Below the pieces are notes generated by a model, which was given only the letters and a program-made list of their open reading frames with translations, made no database searches and was not told the origin of the DNA. From the NCBI GenBank assembly GCA_001657325.1, contig LWRO01000003.1, forward strand, positions 162,082-226,081: 64,000 nt of DNA, read 5' to 3'. Positions 61,701-64,000 of this stretch are shown piece after piece. Made by a program: the position numbers and the translations under genes. Within the stretch, counting starts at the first letter, position 1. Every line of letters begins with the position of its first letter. Origin of the DNA: Geitlerinema sp. BBD 1991-9 (GTDB taxonomy: Bacteria > Cyanobacteriota > Cyanobacteriia > Cyanobacteriales > Geitlerinemataceae).

Positions 61701-64000
61701 GGACATCGCCGAGAAGTTCGATCGCGAGTTTGGCAGTCGCGACCCCGGAATCTACCATCCAGCCTTCGTTCCCGACGACCCGAACTCGACGAGTCAGTTG
61801 ACGGTTCCCGATTTCAACTTGCAGAAAGTGGGCAACCAATACTACGGTTGGGCGATCGGAGAACCTTACAACCCGGCGAATCCCTTTTTCGGCGGTCAGT
61901 ACGTTCTGGAAACGGGAGACGGTATCGAGTACGTCATCGACGGTCAGAGTGGCGATCTCGTGAAGGCGATCGGCGAAAGTGGCGGTGAGGTGTACTTTAC
62001 CGAAAACGGCGTTTCGAGCGAGTCGGGCGTGCAAATCACCTTCGATCGCGATCGTGAGGGACGAATCACTGCTGTAGACGTTCCGGGAGCCAACGACGCC
62101 GTCTATCGATACGATGCCGCCGGAGATCTCGTCAGCGCGAAGGCGTTCGATTACGAAGACCTTCAAATGGAGACGACTCAGTTCGTTTACAGTGAAGACC
62201 CCGCTCACTGGATCGTTCGCGTAATTAACTCTGAAGGTGGAGTTGAAGTTTATCAAACTGGCAACGGAACCGTGAACCGTCCGCCAGAGATCGAGCCGGA
62301 TACGTTCTTCACCCACGAGGGACTCGAAAAGCAGATTTCGCTGTCCGATCTCGTGCGAGATCCCGACGGCGATTCGCTCGCCTTCAATGTTGAAAACGCC
62401 ACGAACGGAACGGTGTCCTTAGCCAGCGACGGCGAGACGGCGGTATTTATCCCCGATGTCGATATCGATGGCAGTGCCAGCTTCGAGTTAGTGGTAGACG
62501 ACGGGTTTGACAACCCCGTTCGACAAACCATTTCCTTGGAGGTGAGCGACGCGCCGTTAGTGCGATTGGATTTCGTCGATCGCGCCACAGTCCTCGATGC
62601 GGGCGAAACGACCGAACTCGTGGTTGTCGGCGATTTTGCCGATGAAAAAGATGTCGTCCTACCGGATTCCTATCTCGATTACGACTCTGACGCGATCGAT
62701 ATTGCCACTTTCGACGAAACGGGTTTAGTCACCGCGATCGGCGATGGGGTTTCGGTCTTGCGGGCTTCGCGAGGGCCGGTTCAAGCGGTGACGGCCTTGC
62801 GCGTCGGCGAACTTCCGCCTCCTACGACGGAAGACGAGTTCAACGTGAGTCTGGCCGAATCCTACGGTCTCGATGTCTATCCTCCGGCGATTACGTTAGC
62901 GGAGGGCATTCAACGACAGTTGTTAGTGGGAATTGCCGGGTTAGAAGAGTCTCCCGATCTGAAGTTTGGCGATGCGGGAACGCGCTACTACGCTGGCAAT
63001 ACAGAGGTCTTAGAGATTTCTGAAGACGGACGCATTTCGGTCAAACAGACGGGAATTGCAGACGTGACCGTCGTTCGCGGAGGCGCAGAAACCTTAATTC
63101 CGCTGCTGGTGGATATTCCCGTTCCCGGCCCGGATGTGGTGACGGAAGAGGGAGGGGCGATCGAAGGGTCGGACGGCTCTCTGGTTCTGTTAGCACCGGG
63201 GGCGCTGTCCGAGGCGACGACGGTGAGTATCGAACCCCTAGCCGAAAGCGAACTCTCGACACCCGTTCCCGAGGAATACAGTTTTGTGGGGGGCTTTAAG
63301 TTAGACGTCGGTGACGAGCCGTTAGCCGTTCCCGCCCAACTGGCGATTCCCGTTCCGGATGGGGCGAACTTAGAACCCGGAACGGAAGTGTTCTTCTTGC
63401 GGAAGGGCGAGTTACCCGACGAGACGGGGACTCTCAATCCGATGTGGTTCGCTCGAGAGTCGGGTATTGTCAGTGAAGACGGTCAGCGAATCTTAACGCA
63501 GTCGCCACCTTGGCCGGGCGCGGTTCGTTCCGGTGAGTTTTCGTTAGTTGTTCCTACATTTGAGTATTCGGTCGAGCGAGTTTTGGTGGCGTTGGATCGT
63601 GCAATGTCAGCAGTCTTTTTAACCGCTCAAGGCGTGGCTTCAGCCTATGGCATAACATCGCACAGTCTTCTAAGACAATTGACTGGAGGTTCGGGGGAGA
63701 ATTTAGCTTCAAATCCCCTTTTTCGAGGTGTTGTATTGAGCCGGGGAATCGGACAGGTGACTGATGGTGTTCTTCAGTATGCCGAGATGGTTCTTCTTTT
63801 AAAGGAAGCAGCACGACCACGAGTTAATGTTGTCTCAATTCCTCGAGTGGGACTACCATTTACCACTGAATCGGGTGTCGAACTCAATCCCGGTCAAGTT
63901 AGTACGCTGACCGATATGATTCCGCCTCCTGCCGATCCCGACGCGGTTGCCATTACGAAAGTCGAGATCGGTGTCGCTCCCAACGCTCCAGAAGCCGGGC
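58702..64000 (+). pseudogene. Giant surface protein, continuation in a second frame, incomplete at window edge
   Basis: From 58702 the He_PIG repeat series continues in another frame (RLRFFLDDAPDGARIDRDTG) without a stop to the right edge. About eight more cadherin-like repeats follow, each with AEDPDGD/AIDADGD calcium-type motifs and GMxIDxxTGxxxW. Then come an Ig-like module, an Rhs/YD-type N-terminal region (LGHLELSYTDWFDTLDGVPV, ITRSYDSRLANATERLGYGW), a further cadherin-like module (DLVRDPDGDSLAFNVENATN) and large unassigned beta-rich segments. No start codon or ribosome-binding site makes this a likely separate gene; it is the downstream part of the same gene after a 4-nt loss. Its C-terminus is outside the window. 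Confidence 0.75.

Overview
The window comes from a cyanobacterium, most likely a filamentous or large-genome non-marine type. Evidence: psaM (photosystem I), petJ (cytochrome c6), a cyanobacterial RRM RNA-binding protein, a serine/threonine-histidine multikinase, a PEP-CTERM protein, a CxxxCxxC radical-SAM/PDZ protein of the cyanobacterial type, a TPS-type haemagglutinin-domain protein, and very frequent CGATCG palindromes (the HIP1 core). Species cannot be fixed from this sequence alone.

Layout. 1-7.2 kb is mostly housekeeping: an NCS2 purine permease (cut by the left edge), a small coiled-coil membrane protein, psaM, a TerC-family membrane protein convergent with ndk, a heptamer repeat tract, an orphan modB, a TonB-like protein with a very long Pro-Thr spacer, tRNA-Gly(TCC) and holB. 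7.2-14.5 kb holds a giant hybrid Ser/Thr-His kinase and a PEP-CTERM NHL-propeller protein, both on the minus strand. 14.5-16.2 kb is an AT-rich gene-poor stretch leading into a two-module NRPS (A-T-C-A-T) and a separate thioester reductase (16.2-23.0 kb). My reading of the specificity codes is Ala then Pro, so the likely released product is an Ala-Pro aldehyde that could cyclise to a pyrrolopyrazinone-type compound. The first adenylation domain carries an inserted PilZ-like segment, which I regard as the most novel item here.

23-32 kb is a mobile-element-rich zone: two MITE families, an IS5/IS1182-like insertion sequence next to a gene that has probably lost its 5' end, a two-gene ankyrin-repeat operon, and a TPS exoprotein. 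32-47.5 kb is again chromosomal core: a GT39-type glycosyltransferase, a TMEM14 protein, smpB, a TPR protein, petJ, a tiny membrane peptide, a lipoprotein, the radical-SAM/DUF512 protein, msrP, an HGSNAT-like acyltransferase, an M48-like protein lacking HExxH, and an RRM protein.

48.3-49.1 kb looks like a decayed nitrogen-fixation-type locus: a free-standing NifB/NifX-like domain gene followed by the first 13 codons of a nifS-type cysteine desulfurase. These codons run straight into a sequence starting GGGG that resembles a Tn3-family terminal repeat, with a fragment resembling the end of a Tn3 transposase behind it. From 49.6 kb to the right edge runs one giant surface-protein gene (over 14 kb): DUF4114, about four 205-residue Ig-like repeats, a vWA domain split by an in-frame array of PPC-like repeats, many cadherin/He_PIG-like repeats and an Rhs-like segment. 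An apparent 4-nt deletion near 58,700 breaks it into two reading frames.
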